This document shows positions 19,020 through 28,041 of a DNA stretch of 46,072 nucleotides, piece by piece. The notes beneath the pieces were generated by a model. That model was not told the DNA's origin. It did no database searches and worked only from the letters and a program-made list of their open reading frames with translations. This stretch comes from Chlorobiota bacterium. GTDB lineage: Bacteria; Bacteroidota; Bacteroidia; Bacteroidales; JAADGE01. The stretch is from assembly GCA_013152535.1 (NCBI GenBank), contig JAADGE010000019.1:1-46072 (forward strand). The letters run 5' to 3'. How positions within the stretch are numbered: position 1 is the first letter of the stretch; every line of letters starts with the position of its first letter. Position numbers and translations under genes: made by a program.

Positions 19020-22000
19020 TTATTCTTTAACAATTTTTTTTGTAACGGAAGAATTATCTCCGAAAGTTATTTTAACAAAATAGATACCACCGGGTTTATT
19101 TGTTAAATCCAGTTCATACGTATTATTGTTTTTAATAATTTGTTCAAATATATTCTGACCGGTAACAGTCATAATTTTTACGGAATATGTCGGAATATTT
19201 CTTCCTACGGATAAGCGGAATTTCCCGTTTGTCGGATTCGGAAATAATGAAACATTTGCATTTTCAGATAATAAAACAGAGCTTGATGATTTTTCAAATG
19301 CCAACTCAAATCTGTCTGTTGCATCCGACTTATCGGCACTTAAATTAATTATTTTGTTCAGACTAAGTTCCGTCATAGTATTGTTCAAATTATCTTTCAG
19401 ATAAACGGTCATATCGGTAAAATTAAATTCCGTAATATTTAGGGTATAATCAGCACCCGTTTGGAAAAATCTTACGGGAACTGTATAGCTTTCGTAATCA
19501 AGTGTTTTTACCGTATTGATTGAATATTCCGTATTTTCCTGTGTTTTGGAACAAATTTGCGGAACGTAATTTTCTAAAGTGTATAATTTGTATGCATCCA
19601 AACCGTTATCCATTTTATCTGTTGCATTCGGCAGAAATCTTACGACTGTTTCGTCACTGTATCCGTTTGCGGAAATTTGCAATCGGATAAAGTCATCGGG
19701 TGTCGTGTAATTTGATTTCCAAAATCCTTGTGCGTTGTGAACACGAGCAGCAGCTCCGATATTTAAAGTTCCTCCTGTTTCGGTGTTATCACTTTTTACA
19801 AAGAATCCCTGCATTGCCGGAATGTATTGTGTCCCGCCGTTTGTGCCTACACCGGCAACATAGCTTGTGTAATCATGTGTTACTTTATCATCATAGCAAT
19901 AAACGGCATCGTTTAAATTAGCAGCTGCGTGAGCCACGGCTGCATTATCCCAGTCAATAGCTGATGTGTAGGGATTTCCGAGTAATGTCCAACCGTCAAA
20001 ATCATCGTAAGTAGTTCCGTTCGGAGCAGTTACGCCGTTATTCGTATAGGGAACTGATAAAGAACTTGTTGAAGTACTCGGATTCAGCTGACCCGTATAT
20101 GAAATTGTATTTGAATAATAGTTGAATATATAACCGGTTCCGACAAGCATATTTACGGAAGGTGCAGTCCAGCCGTTGATACTTCCGGCATCGTAAGTTG
20201 TTCCTGTCCAATAATCTGCCGTTGATTCATTATAATAATACAAATTACTGGATGAAGGCAGTACCGTAAAAGGTGCTGCGGCAACCGGCGAAGCAATCAT
20301 GTGCCATTGGTTGGTTGTTGCATCAAGATAACAATTAACCGTTGCATCAACACCTGCCGTGCTGTTTTGTATCAGCGAACCGGTTCCTGTTGCATCTGAA
20401 TTAATTACTAATCCGGTATTTCCTGCATTATTTGTAATTGAACTTGAAACGGTCATATAACCGTCGGGATCAATTGTCAGACTTGCACCCAATTCGATTG
20501 TAAGATTATCACAAACGGCAACTGTTGCAATTCCGTCGTCAATTACGGGGTAATTTGTTAAGGAACCGGGAATAATAACATCTTCCGTAGATAAAGGTAT
20601 TGTTCCGCTGTCCCAATTTCCTGCAGTTTGCCAGTCTGTGCTGACTGCACCCGTCCAATTTATTGCAGTAGGAGCCAGTGTTCCTGTCAGAGAAACATCA
20701 TCAATTGCCATATCGGAAGTATAACTTGTATTACCACTTAAATCTCCTGTCCATCTTATAACTAAATTATTAAAACTTACATAAGAAGTGAGATCAACGG
20801 TGGCTTGTATCCAAGCAGTACCTTGGTCGCCGGATAAAGTCCAAATTGGTGTAGTTGTCCATGTAGAACCTCCGTCTGTAGATACATCAACATTCATTGT
20901 TTGCATTGCTGTACCGTACATATTGTACCAAAATGTTAAAGTTGCATCAGACAAAGAAGTCAGGTCAAATGTCGGAGATGTGATGTATCCGATACCGGTA
21001 CATGTACTAGAAGATTCAGTATATAAATAATTTCCTGAGCCTGTTGTATGGTCAGCAGTAGGTCCGGTTCCGGTTGAAGCCGTAGAGCCTGTGAAAATAT
21101 CCCAATCAATACCGTCTCCGGTAACATTTGTCCAGCATCCTTCAAGTGCAACTGTTCCGTCACCGGTACAAGATGCGGCGGGAGAACTGGTTGTCCAAGA
21201 ATCAAAGTTTTGAGAGTAAGGGAAGTTTGAAATTGTTCCGCAAAGTGTTGTAAATGTCTCTTCATTTCCGTAACTAGTTCCGTATGAATTTGTAGCATAA
21301 GCTCTTACATAATAAGCTGTAACTCCTGATAACCCGGTCATGGCACTTGTAAACGTACCTGTTCCGGTTCCGTCGGAAGTTGTAAAATCTGCGGTTGTCG
21401 GAGTTCCTGTTGTATTCCAACAAACGCCTCTTGCCGTAACGGTCGAGCCATTATCAGAGGTTACATTTCCTCCACTTGTAGCAGAAGAACCCGTTATTCC
21501 GGAAACAGCAGTTGTGATTACAGTCGGCGGACCTACAGTTGTTGCATTGCCCGAAAGTTCGGAAGTATTGTAACAATGTGTAGCCGAATTATAAGTATAA
21601 ACAGCAAAATAATATGTTTGTCCGGATGTTAAACCGGAAAGGTTAACTGTTCCGGCTGTTCCGTCATAAATAACAAAATTACCCGTTCCGGTTCCGATTT
21701 CACTTCCCGAACCGAAAGTTGCATTTGCTGTATAAGTTGTTCCGGGATTAGGATCTTGATTGACGGGGGCATTTTCTCTTACAACAACCATATCCGCGTT
21801 GCCGTTTCCGGGAGTCCAACTGCATGTTATAGAATTTGTTGTAATTCCGGAAAATGCAATGTTGGAAGCTTGAGTTGTCGGAGGTGTACATACTTCAGGC
21901 ATGGTATAATGAATAATGCGTGTTCTCCAATCCCAACTGCCTGTTGTATATTCGGTTGTGAACCAGAAAGAGTAATCATCATTCGCATCTATACTAACCA

Positions 22001-23510
22001 TTGAATAATCACCCCAGCGAGAAACTCCTGATTGAGAAGCTGATCCCGTGAAAAATTCATTCTCATTTGTCGTCATTACGTTTAACGGATCGTAAGAATA
22101 TCGTCCGACACCGCCGATTGAAGGGAATTTAGTACCACTTGAAATTGAGTATCCTATGGATATGTCTCCGTCGGCATTCATGGCGATTGAAGGCATCCAA
22201 CGCCATAAACCGTCTCCGGGATTATAGGTGCCTTCTTGATTTAGTTTCCAACCGTATCCCCAATTCCGAAGTTCATACCATCTGACAGCGGCAATTCCGC
22301 CGTCGTTTACTGTTCTTGTCATTAACAGAACGTTATAAGCGTCAAAATGTCTGAAATAAGGACGATACATAATTCTGTAATGCAGTAAATCTAATAAATC
22401 AGTTACTCCGGATTGCGGAACTTCCGTACCCGAAGTGAAAAAATCATAAGGTGTAACCTGAACAGATTGAGACAGACCGAATGTAGAGTTTGAGGGTGTC
22501 GTCCAATCCGTATGGAATTCATAAATATAAATAGAATCATTACCGGTATAATCCGATGTTTCATCGGACATAAAATAGCAGGGTGTTCCCGTTGCTGTCG
22601 GAAAAGCATCGGCATCAGCGGGAAAAACAGACCATAAATTTGCATCGGGACCGAATGTAACAACTTGAGCTCCGGCATCACCGACCAACATTTTATCTCT
22701 TTCGTATACCGAAGCATAGGTACCCATATAAGCATTTCCGTTATTTTGATCAAAAACATTAAAACCGGCATAATAGCCGTCGGGCCAAACAGCTAACTTC
22801 GGATAGTCGGGGAAATTCGGATATTCAAAAGCATATCTGTAATAAGTTCCTGCAGGATCTGCGGAGGTTGAAACGGCAACCAACTCATAATATTTTCCGT
22901 CTGAAGCAGGAACGGCAAATTGTGATACCAGCCAGCGTTGAGCATCTTCGTCCCAGAGGATAATTGCATCTCCGTTGTTCGTTTGGTCATAAATTCCGAA
23001 TCCTGTCCAAAAATCAGAAGTCGGGAAAGCTGCCTGATACGTTGTTCCGTCTAAATTATAGATTGCCGTATGGCTGTTTACACATTGCATATAATAAGAC
23101 GGGCTGACATCGCCTTGGGTGTCAGGAGGTGCAACGCCGTCAAGATTATTTACGCCGTCAAAATTGGTATTGACCGTTATTGTTTCGGCTTTTGGCAGTG
23201 CGTAATTTTTTTGGAGAAAAGCCAAGGGGTCAGGGGTATTTGAAACTTTTCCTTTCGGATGAATAATAAATTGGTTGAACTCTTCTTCCTTGTATGTAAA
23301 AGGTTCAACTGGTTTAAATTTATTTTCTTCGATAATTTTACTTAAAGGTCGGGAAATATCAAAATAAGCCGCTTTCTTAACAATCGGTTTTGATTTATTG
23401 TTGACTGCGGTTTTTATTTTATTATCAGCTTTTTTCAGCGATTGCTGGGAAAAACTGATTCCTGAAAAGAAAAACACAAGAAGTGTTGAAATAGTAAGAA
23501 TTCGTTTCAT
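19020..23510 (-). CDS. Large T9SS-secreted multidomain protein
   Basis: A secreted protein of about 1,496 residues. I place the start at the ATG at 23510, where MKRILTISTLLVFFFSGISF is a signal peptide; the longer frame adds an unlikely hydrophobic extension. Domains by eye: a propeller-like N-terminal region (about residues 100-540) related to that of the next protein, with NNGDAIILWDEDAQRW; two Fn3-like domains (coded roughly 21900-21230); a MAM/jelly-roll-like domain ending in MAIDDVSLTG (near 20690); a domain shared with the neighbour, starting INWTGAVSTDWQTAGNWDSG; and a T9SS sorting tail with LFPNPTNGKFRLSVGRN. It has no beta-helix repeats. The pair looks like an old tandem duplication in which the downstream member gained the beta-helices. 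Export by T9SS is well supported; function beyond that is unknown. Confidence 0.85.
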   Translation of the reverse strand: MKRILTISTLLVFFFSGISFSQQSLKKADNKIKTAVNNKSKPIVKKAAYFDISRPLSKIIEENKFKPVEPFTYKEEEFNQFIIHPKGKVSNTPDPLAFLQKNYALPKAETITVNTNFDGVNNLDGVAPPDTQGDVSPSYYMQCVNSHTAIYNLDGTTYQAAFPTSDFWTGFGIYDQTNNGDAIILWDEDAQRWLVSQFAVPASDGKYYELVAVSTSADPAGTYYRYAFEYPNFPDYPKLAVWPDGYYAGFNVFDQNNGNAYMGTYASVYERDKMLVGDAGAQVVTFGPDANLWSVFPADADAFPTATGTPCYFMSDETSDYTGNDSIYIYEFHTDWTTPSNSTFGLSQSVQVTPYDFFTSGTEVPQSGVTDLLDLLHYRIMYRPYFRHFDAYNVLLMTRTVNDGGIAAVRWYELRNWGYGWKLNQEGTYNPGDGLWRWMPSIAMNADGDISIGYSISSGTKFPSIGGVGRYSYDPLNVMTTNENEFFTGSASQSGVSRWGDYSMVSIDANDDYSFWFTTEYTTGSWDWRTRIIHYTMPEVCTPPTTQASNIAFSGITTNSITCSWTPGNGNADMVVVRENAPVNQDPNPGTTYTANATFGSGSEIGTGTGNFVIYDGTAGTVNLSGLTSGQTYYFAVYTYNSATHCYNTSELSGNATTVGPPTVITTAVSGITGSSATSGGNVTSDNGSTVTARGVCWNTTGTPTTADFTTSDGTGTGTFTSAMTGLSGVTAYYVRAYATNSYGTSYGNEETFTTLCGTISNFPYSQNFDSWTTSSPAASCTGDGTVALEGCWTNVTGDGIDWDIFTGSTASTGTGPTADHTTGSGNYLYTESSSTCTGIGYITSPTFDLTSLSDATLTFWYNMYGTAMQTMNVDVSTDGGSTWTTTPIWTLSGDQGTAWIQATVDLTSYVSFNNLVIRWTGDLSGNTSYTSDMAIDDVSLTGTLAPTAINWTGAVSTDWQTAGNWDSGTIPLSTEDVIIPGSLTNYPVIDDGIATVAVCDNLTIELGASLTIDPDGYMTVSSSITNNAGNTGLVINSDATGTGSLIQNSTAGVDATVNCYLDATTNQWHMIASPVAAAPFTVLPSSSNLYYYNESTADYWTGTTYDAGSINGWTAPSVNMLVGTGYIFNYYSNTISYTGQLNPSTSTSSLSVPYTNNGVTAPNGTTYDDFDGWTLLGNPYTSAIDWDNAAVAHAAANLNDAVYCYDDKVTHDYTSYVAGVGTNGGTQYIPAMQGFFVKSDNTETGGTLNIGAAARVHNAQGFWKSNYTTPDDFIRLQISANGYSDETVVRFLPNATDKMDNGLDAYKLYTLENYVPQICSKTQENTEYSINTVKTLDYESYTVPVRFFQTGADYTLNITEFNFTDMTVYLKDNLNNTMTELSLNKIINLSADKSDATDRFELAFEKSSSSVLLSENANVSLFPNPTNGKFRLSVGRNIPTYSVKIMTVTGQNIFEQIIKNNNTYELDLTNKPGGIYFVKITFGDNSSVTKKIVKE

Positions 23511-23773
23511 AAGAATTTTTTTAATTAATAGAATTGACTGACATATAATAATATATATAACACTGTATATAATTATACGCAATAATTTGAAAATGGTTTC
23601 AAATTATCATTTTTTTTTCGGGAAGTTTTTACGGTATTATTATTTTTTTGTAAAACTACAAATTATTTTTAAATTTACAAACGGAAAATTTAATTATTTT
23701 TTTTGTAACCGGCATTAAAATAAGTATTTAAAATCCAAAATAGGACTGTGTTCATATTAAATAAACGTAAATT
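23511..23773. promoter_or_regulatory. Divergent intergenic region between the T9SS gene and ftsE
   Basis: This 263-bp AT-rich gap must hold promoters for both directions. On the minus strand a TTTG lies 22 bp ahead of TATAATTA, and on the plus strand TTTG at 23702-23705 lies ahead of a weak TAAGTATT. Neither is a good match to TAnnTTTG, so no promoter is assigned firmly. No gene is visible inside. Confidence 0.3.
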
Positions 23774-24442
23774 ATGGAAAAAGTTGTTGCTTTAAAAAAT
23801 ATTTCGGTTTATCGTAAATATAATAAAGTATTATCGGATATCAGCTTTTCGGTCAACGAAGGTGAGTTTGTTTATTTAACCGGCAGGGTCGGCAGCGGAA
23901 AGTCCAGTTTGCTGAAAATTATCTATGCCGATGAGGAAATACGAAGCGGAGAAGGAATGACGGCAGGTTATGATTTAAAAAAAATTAAACAAAAAGAAAT
24001 TCCGTTGCTGAGACGAAAAATCGGCATTGTTTTTCAGGATTATAAACTGTTAACCGACAGAAATGTTTTTGATAATTTGAAATTTGTATTGGAAGCATCG
24101 GGAGAAAAATCAAAATCGGTAATAAAAGATAAAATTAAAAGTATTTTATTAACAGTAGGTTTGGAAGGTAAAGAGAACAGAATACCTTTTGAATTATCCG
24201 GAGGAGAGCAACAAAGTGTGGGTATTGCCCGTGCGTTAATTAATAATCCTTCGCTGATTTTAGCCGATGAGCCGACCGGAAACTTAGATGAAAAAAGTTC
24301 GGATAATATTATACACCTTTTAATTGATGCATCAAAACATAATACAGCCGTTATTATGGCAACACATGATATGAATTTAATAAAAAAATTCCCGGCAAAA
24401 GTTTTTAACCTTGAAGAAAATAAGTTTGAGAATCAATATTAA
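23774..24442 (+). CDS. ftsE: Cell-division ABC ATPase, FtsE-like
   Basis: This is a 222-residue ABC-transporter ATPase of the FtsE type, which works with the membrane protein FtsX to control cell-wall hydrolysis at division. All ATPase parts are present: Walker A GRVGSGKSS (37-45), Q-loop Gln88 in VFQDYKLL, signature LSGGEQQ (141-147), Walker B LILADEPTGNLD with catalytic Glu166, and switch His198. DYKLL and NVFDN after the Q-loop favour FtsE over lipoprotein-export LolD. No ftsX lies next to it, as often happens in Bacteroidota. It is a single gene in the plus direction. Confidence 0.85.
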   Translation: MEKVVALKNISVYRKYNKVLSDISFSVNEGEFVYLTGRVGSGKSSLLKIIYADEEIRSGEGMTAGYDLKKIKQKEIPLLRRKIGIVFQDYKLLTDRNVFDNLKFVLEASGEKSKSVIKDKIKSILLTVGLEGKENRIPFELSGGEQQSVGIARALINNPSLILADEPTGNLDEKSSDNIIHLLIDASKHNTAVIMATHDMNLIKKFPAKVFNLEENKFENQY

Positions 24443-24456
24443 ATTTTTTTAATATT
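24435..24456 (+). terminator. AT-only hairpin at the ftsE stop codon
   Basis: AATATTAAA and TTTAATATT form a perfect 9-bp stem that overlaps the ftsE stop codon, followed by a T-rich run. With no G-C pairs it would be weak, so this is a possible terminator only. Confidence 0.3.
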
Positions 24457-24541
24457 TTATTTTTAATATAAGTCCCTTAAAATCAGCAATATAAATATAT
24501 ATTGTATAAGAAGGACAGAAAAAAATAAGTTTAGGTTTTTA

Positions 24542-24568
24542 TTTTTAATAAATAAAAATGTATATTTG
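24542..24568 (+). promoter_or_regulatory. Promoter of the HU gene
   Basis: TATATTTG at 24561-24568 matches the Bacteroidota -7 element TAnnTTTG exactly. A T-rich stretch lies where the -33 TTTG element is expected, about 19-20 bp upstream. Transcription would start near 24575, giving a leader of about 42 nt before the ATG at 24617. Confidence 0.65.
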
Positions 24569-24616
24569 CAGTTCTAAAACAGATGTTAAATTATTGATAA
24601 TTAAAATATACCGAAA

Positions 24617-24901
24617 ATGACAAAAGCAGATTTAGTCAACGAGATATCAAAACAAACAGGTGTTGAGAAAGTCGCCGTTAAAAAAACAGTTGAAGCTTTC
24701 ATGGAAAATATTAAAGAATCACTTGAAAAAAATGAAAATGTTTATTTAAGAGGATTCGGAAGTTTTATTGTTAAAAAAAGAGCTGAAAAAACAGCGAGAA
24801 ATATTTCTAAGAATACGACAATCATTATTCCTGAACACTTTATCCCGTCATTTAAACCGGCAAAAACATTTGTCAATGATGTTAAGAAAAAAGTAAAATA
24901 A
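24617..24901 (+). CDS. HU/IHF-family DNA-binding protein
   Basis: This is a 94-residue nucleoid protein of the HU/IHF family, the normal size. The N-terminal helices begin MTKADLVNEIS. The core RGFGSFIVKKRAEKTARN (near residues 45-62) is the family signature leading into the DNA-bending beta-arm. The arm tip reads NTTIIIPEHFIPSFKPA with the conserved Pro. The many lysines fit DNA binding. It acts as a dimer that bends DNA. It has its own promoter and sits 32 bp before the small basic peptide gene. Confidence 0.93.
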   Translation: MTKADLVNEISKQTGVEKVAVKKTVEAFMENIKESLEKNENVYLRGFGSFIVKKRAEKTARNISKNTTIIIPEHFIPSFKPAKTFVNDVKKKVK

Positions 24902-24933
24902 ACTATTATATTCAATTTTAATCAAATTTAATT

Positions 24934-25026
24934 ATGCCCAGCGGAAAGAAAAGAAAAAGAGCGAAGATGTCAACGCACAAGCGTAAAAAACGTCTGAGAA
25001 AAAACAGACATAAAAAGAAAAAATAA
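24934..25026 (+). CDS. 30-residue very basic peptide, bS22/AURKAIP1-like
   Basis: An ATG at 24934 opens 30 codons ending in TAA. The peptide starts MPSGKKRKRAKMSTHKRKKR and ends LRKNRHKKKK; about two thirds of its residues are Lys, Arg or His. The pattern of a basic run, THKRKKRLRK, then a basic tail resembles the AURKAIP1/COX24 motif of the small ribosomal-subunit peptide bS22 of Actinobacteria. Similar tiny genes are, to my knowledge, common in Bacteroidota. It lies between the HU gene and RNase G and is closed by a strong terminator, which suggests an HU-peptide transcript. A ribosomal role is inferred from similarity. Confidence 0.75.
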   Translation: MPSGKKRKRAKMSTHKRKKRLRKNRHKKKK

Positions 25027-25050
25027 TATTTTTTCAGTCTGTAATAAAAT

Positions 25051-25082
25051 ATCAAAAAGAGCCGCAATCGGCTCTTTTTGAT
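25051..25082 (+). terminator. Strong terminator after the small basic peptide gene
   Basis: A perfect 14-bp stem (ATCAAAAAGAGCCG / CGGCTCTTTTTGAT) with a CAAT tetraloop lies 24 bp after the stop codon. The right arm contains the T-run. It ends the HU-peptide transcript before rng. Confidence 0.9.
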
Positions 25083-25116
25083 TTGTTGAAGTTTTACGTA
25101 TTAAAATGAAAGAAGG

Positions 25117-26667
25117 GTGACTAATGAACTAATAATCAGCATCTCCAAGCGAGATGTCAGTATCGCATATACCGAGGAAAAGAAACTTGTCGAAATTCAC
25201 AAAGAAAAAGCGAATAATCAATTTACTGTCGGTGATATTTTTTTGGCAAAAGTCAAAAAAGTGATGAACGGACTCAATGCTGCTTTTGTAGATGTAGGAT
25301 ATAAAAAAGATGCATTTTTGCATTATTTTGATCTCGGTCCGCAATATAAATCACAAGAAAAGTTTTTAAAATTAATCTTAAATTCGAAAGATTCGTTTCC
25401 GAAATTGCAGAATTTTGAAACTTTGCCGGATATTAACAAACACGGTAAAATATCAGAAGTGTTAAAAGGAGGACAAACTGTTCTCGTGCAAATTGCCAAA
25501 GAACCGATTTCTACAAAAGGTCCGCGCCTGAGTTCCGAAATTTCAATTGCCGGAAGAAACTTAGTTTTGATACCTTTTTCCAATACAGTTTCTATTTCCA
25601 AAAAAATAGTTTCGGAAGAAGAACGCAAAAGGTTAAAACGCTTAATAAAAAGTATAAAACCCGATAATTTCGGTGTTATTGTCAGAACTGTTGCAAAAAA
25701 CAGACGAGTTGCCGTTTTGGATGAAGAACTGCGTACCTTAATTACCAAATGGGAACTGATGCTCGAAAATTTAAAAAATGTCAGTCCTCCGGCAGTTGCT
25801 ATGGGTGAATTGAACAAACCGGCAGCATTGCTTCGTGATATTATGAACAGTTCTTTCAGTAATATATACGTTGATAACGAATCTGTTTACACACAAATTA
25901 AATCATATATTGCCGAAATAGCTCCCGAAAAGGAGAAAATTGTTAAGTTTTATGATAAACGCACACCTATTTTTGACCATTTCGGTATCAGCAAACAAAT
26001 AAAGGCTTTGTTCGGAAAAACCGTTAATATGGAAAACGGTGCCTATTTAATTATTGAACAAACCGAAGCTCTTACGGTTATTGACGTAAACAGCGGAAAC
26101 CGTTCTAAAAAAGCAGCCGATCAGGAAACAAATGCAACGGAAGTAAATATGATATCTGCAGAAGAAATAGCCCGGCAGTTGCGATTGCGTGATATCGGCG
26201 GTATCATTGTTGTTGACTTTATTGATATGCACTCTAATGAGAACAGGCAAAAAGTGTATCAATGTATGAAAGATTTTATGGAGAATGACAGGACCAAACA
26301 CAGCATTTTGCCTTTGAGTAAATTCGGTTTGATGCAAATTACACGGCAACGTGTGCGTCCTGCAACAGATATTGAAACAAAAGAAACTTGCCCTGTATGT
26401 GACGGAACCGGCGAAATAACTCCGAGTATTTTATTTATTGATGAAGTAGAAAATCATTTACAATATATGCTCGGTAAATATAATAAAGGTACAATATATT
26501 TGCATATTCATCCGTATATTGAAGGGTATTTAAAACGCGGAATAATCTCGAAAGCTTTAAAATGGCGTTTTAAATTTAAACGCAGAATTATTATAATTCC
26601 TACAATTACGTATTCTTTTCTGGAATTTCATTTCTATGATAAAGCAGGTGAAGAATTAAAGATATGA
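25117..26667 (+). CDS. rng: Ribonuclease G (RNase E/G family)
   Basis: This endoribonuclease, which cleaves single-stranded RNA in rRNA maturation and mRNA turnover, has 516 residues. An S1-like RNA-binding region occupies about residues 36-120 (VGDIFLAKVKKVMNGLNAAF). The two catalytic, metal-binding aspartates are visible: Asp323 in VIDVNSGN and Asp367 in IVVDFIDM. The zinc-link motif CPVCDGTGE holds Cys425 and Cys428 for dimerisation. The start is a GTG at 25117: an in-frame stop lies just upstream, no in-frame ATG lies between, and the purine-rich AAAGAAGG directly abuts the GTG. A hairpin terminator follows at about 26800. Confidence 0.93.
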   Translation: MTNELIISISKRDVSIAYTEEKKLVEIHKEKANNQFTVGDIFLAKVKKVMNGLNAAFVDVGYKKDAFLHYFDLGPQYKSQEKFLKLILNSKDSFPKLQNFETLPDINKHGKISEVLKGGQTVLVQIAKEPISTKGPRLSSEISIAGRNLVLIPFSNTVSISKKIVSEEERKRLKRLIKSIKPDNFGVIVRTVAKNRRVAVLDEELRTLITKWELMLENLKNVSPPAVAMGELNKPAALLRDIMNSSFSNIYVDNESVYTQIKSYIAEIAPEKEKIVKFYDKRTPIFDHFGISKQIKALFGKTVNMENGAYLIIEQTEALTVIDVNSGNRSKKAADQETNATEVNMISAEEIARQLRLRDIGGIIVVDFIDMHSNENRQKVYQCMKDFMENDRTKHSILPLSKFGLMQITRQRVRPATDIETKETCPVCDGTGEITPSILFIDEVENHLQYMLGKYNKGTIYLHIHPYIEGYLKRGIISKALKWRFKFKRRIIIIPTITYSFLEFHFYDKAGEELKI

Positions 26668-26799
26668 AATATTTGTGCAGAATTTTTAACATATAAAGAG
26701 AGAATTGTTGTACAAGTAAATACCGAAAATGAATAAATGTCGGCAAACGGATGTTCTTGTATTCCCTTTGAAAATTATAAAAAATAAACACATAAGTAT

Positions 26800-26825
26800 A
26801 AGCTGCCTTCAATGCAGCTTTTTTT
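26800..26825 (+). terminator. Terminator after rng
   Basis: AAGCTGC / GCAGCTT (7-bp stem, 7-nt loop) is followed by a T-run, 132 bp past the rng stop. The rest of the 292-bp convergent gap (26668-26959) shows no gene. Confidence 0.7.
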
Positions 26826-26959
26826 ATGTCGAATTCAGATTGATAAATATAATATTCTTATCAATACCATTATTAATTTAAATAAGTATAAATTTTCATC
26901 AATAAACTTAAATATCTAATTCAATTATGAGATTAAAATAATCAATACATTATTTCAAT

Positions 26960-27967
26960 CTATAGTCTTGCCAAAGCCATAAAAACAGCATGAAGGGAAA
27001 CCGTAATAAAAAGCCATATATTTCGTGAAGTCTCAGGGCTAAATTTAAATAATTTATATTTTATTGATCCCGCATGGCATGAAGTGATGCAATCGCCGCA
27101 GAGTGTACAATTAATTCCCGGATTTTTATTAATTATATCTTCCGGATTTAACGCATCATATTTGCAATGACTTGTACAAACATTACAAAGAGTACAACTG
27201 CTTTCATCAATATACATTCTGAAAGGATTAATAAAACGTATATAGTTTATTAAAGTTCCGACAGGACAATATGATGTGCAATTTACCATTTTACCTTTTT
27301 TTCTGCTCACAAAAATTATTACTAATATTCCGACTATCCCGAAACCGCCTCCGACAATTGCCGCCGCAGTATAAGATGTTCCTGATAATCGCATTATTAA
27401 TGCACCGAAAACGACCAATACCATGGTCGTAACTTTTAATGCGGTTTTATGTTTTATTTTTCCTTTTTCGGGTTTGCCTTTTGCTAATAAATTATCCAAA
27501 GCACCGAAATAGCACAAATGACTGCACCAGGCAGGACCTGATAAAATAATCGTACTTAAAAAAAGGATGGTCATAAATCCGATTTCATATCTGAAAATAG
27601 GTCCGCCGATAATCATTGCCGGCACCGGAAGATGAAGTTTTCCTGCGGTCATTAAAAAAGTATGAAAGCCAGATATTCCTAATATTAATTGAGAAAAGAA
27701 AACAACAGAAAATAATCCCCATGTATATTTACGCCATTTAGCAACATTAGAAGGATTGTGCATATAATAAACAACAATTGCACCGTATAATGCGATTAAG
27801 AAAATTTCAATCCATGCACCCGGTTCTCCGTAAAAACGTTCGGCTAAAATCATTTTTTTTGCAACTTTAAGATGAACCATCGTTAAATTTAAAGCTGTGA
27901 ACACAAAAACTGACAATGCTAAAATATACTTCGTACGAATATTTTGTTTAACTATATTATTTTTCAT
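26960..27967 (-). CDS. NapH/YccM-like membrane 4Fe-4S protein
   Basis: This is a 335-residue inner-membrane protein with about five or six membrane segments and a cytoplasmic iron-sulfur tail. Two membrane-proximal CxxxC motifs, Cys148/Cys152 (WCSHLC) and Cys230/Cys234 (CTSYCPVG), are typical of the NapH/NosR/YccM group. Two ferredoxin-type [4Fe-4S] motifs follow: Cys258, 261, 264, 268 and Cys287, 290, 293, 297. The family passes electrons between quinol and a periplasmic or membrane partner. No reductase is encoded nearby, so the substrate is unknown. It lies 74 bp behind the TauE/SafE permease gene in the same direction and may be in one operon with it. Confidence 0.85.
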   Translation of the reverse strand: MKNNIVKQNIRTKYILALSVFVFTALNLTMVHLKVAKKMILAERFYGEPGAWIEIFLIALYGAIVVYYMHNPSNVAKWRKYTWGLFSVVFFSQLILGISGFHTFLMTAGKLHLPVPAMIIGGPIFRYEIGFMTILFLSTIILSGPAWCSHLCYFGALDNLLAKGKPEKGKIKHKTALKVTTMVLVVFGALIMRLSGTSYTAAAIVGGGFGIVGILVIIFVSRKKGKMVNCTSYCPVGTLINYIRFINPFRMYIDESSCTLCNVCTSHCKYDALNPEDIINKNPGINCTLCGDCITSCHAGSIKYKLFKFSPETSRNIWLFITVSLHAVFMALARL

Positions 27968-28041
27968 TTAAATTCATTTCTTAAAAGTCTGCAAACATAA
28001 ATAAAAGAAAGAAAAGATAAGAGGCTGTTAAAATGTTTTTT

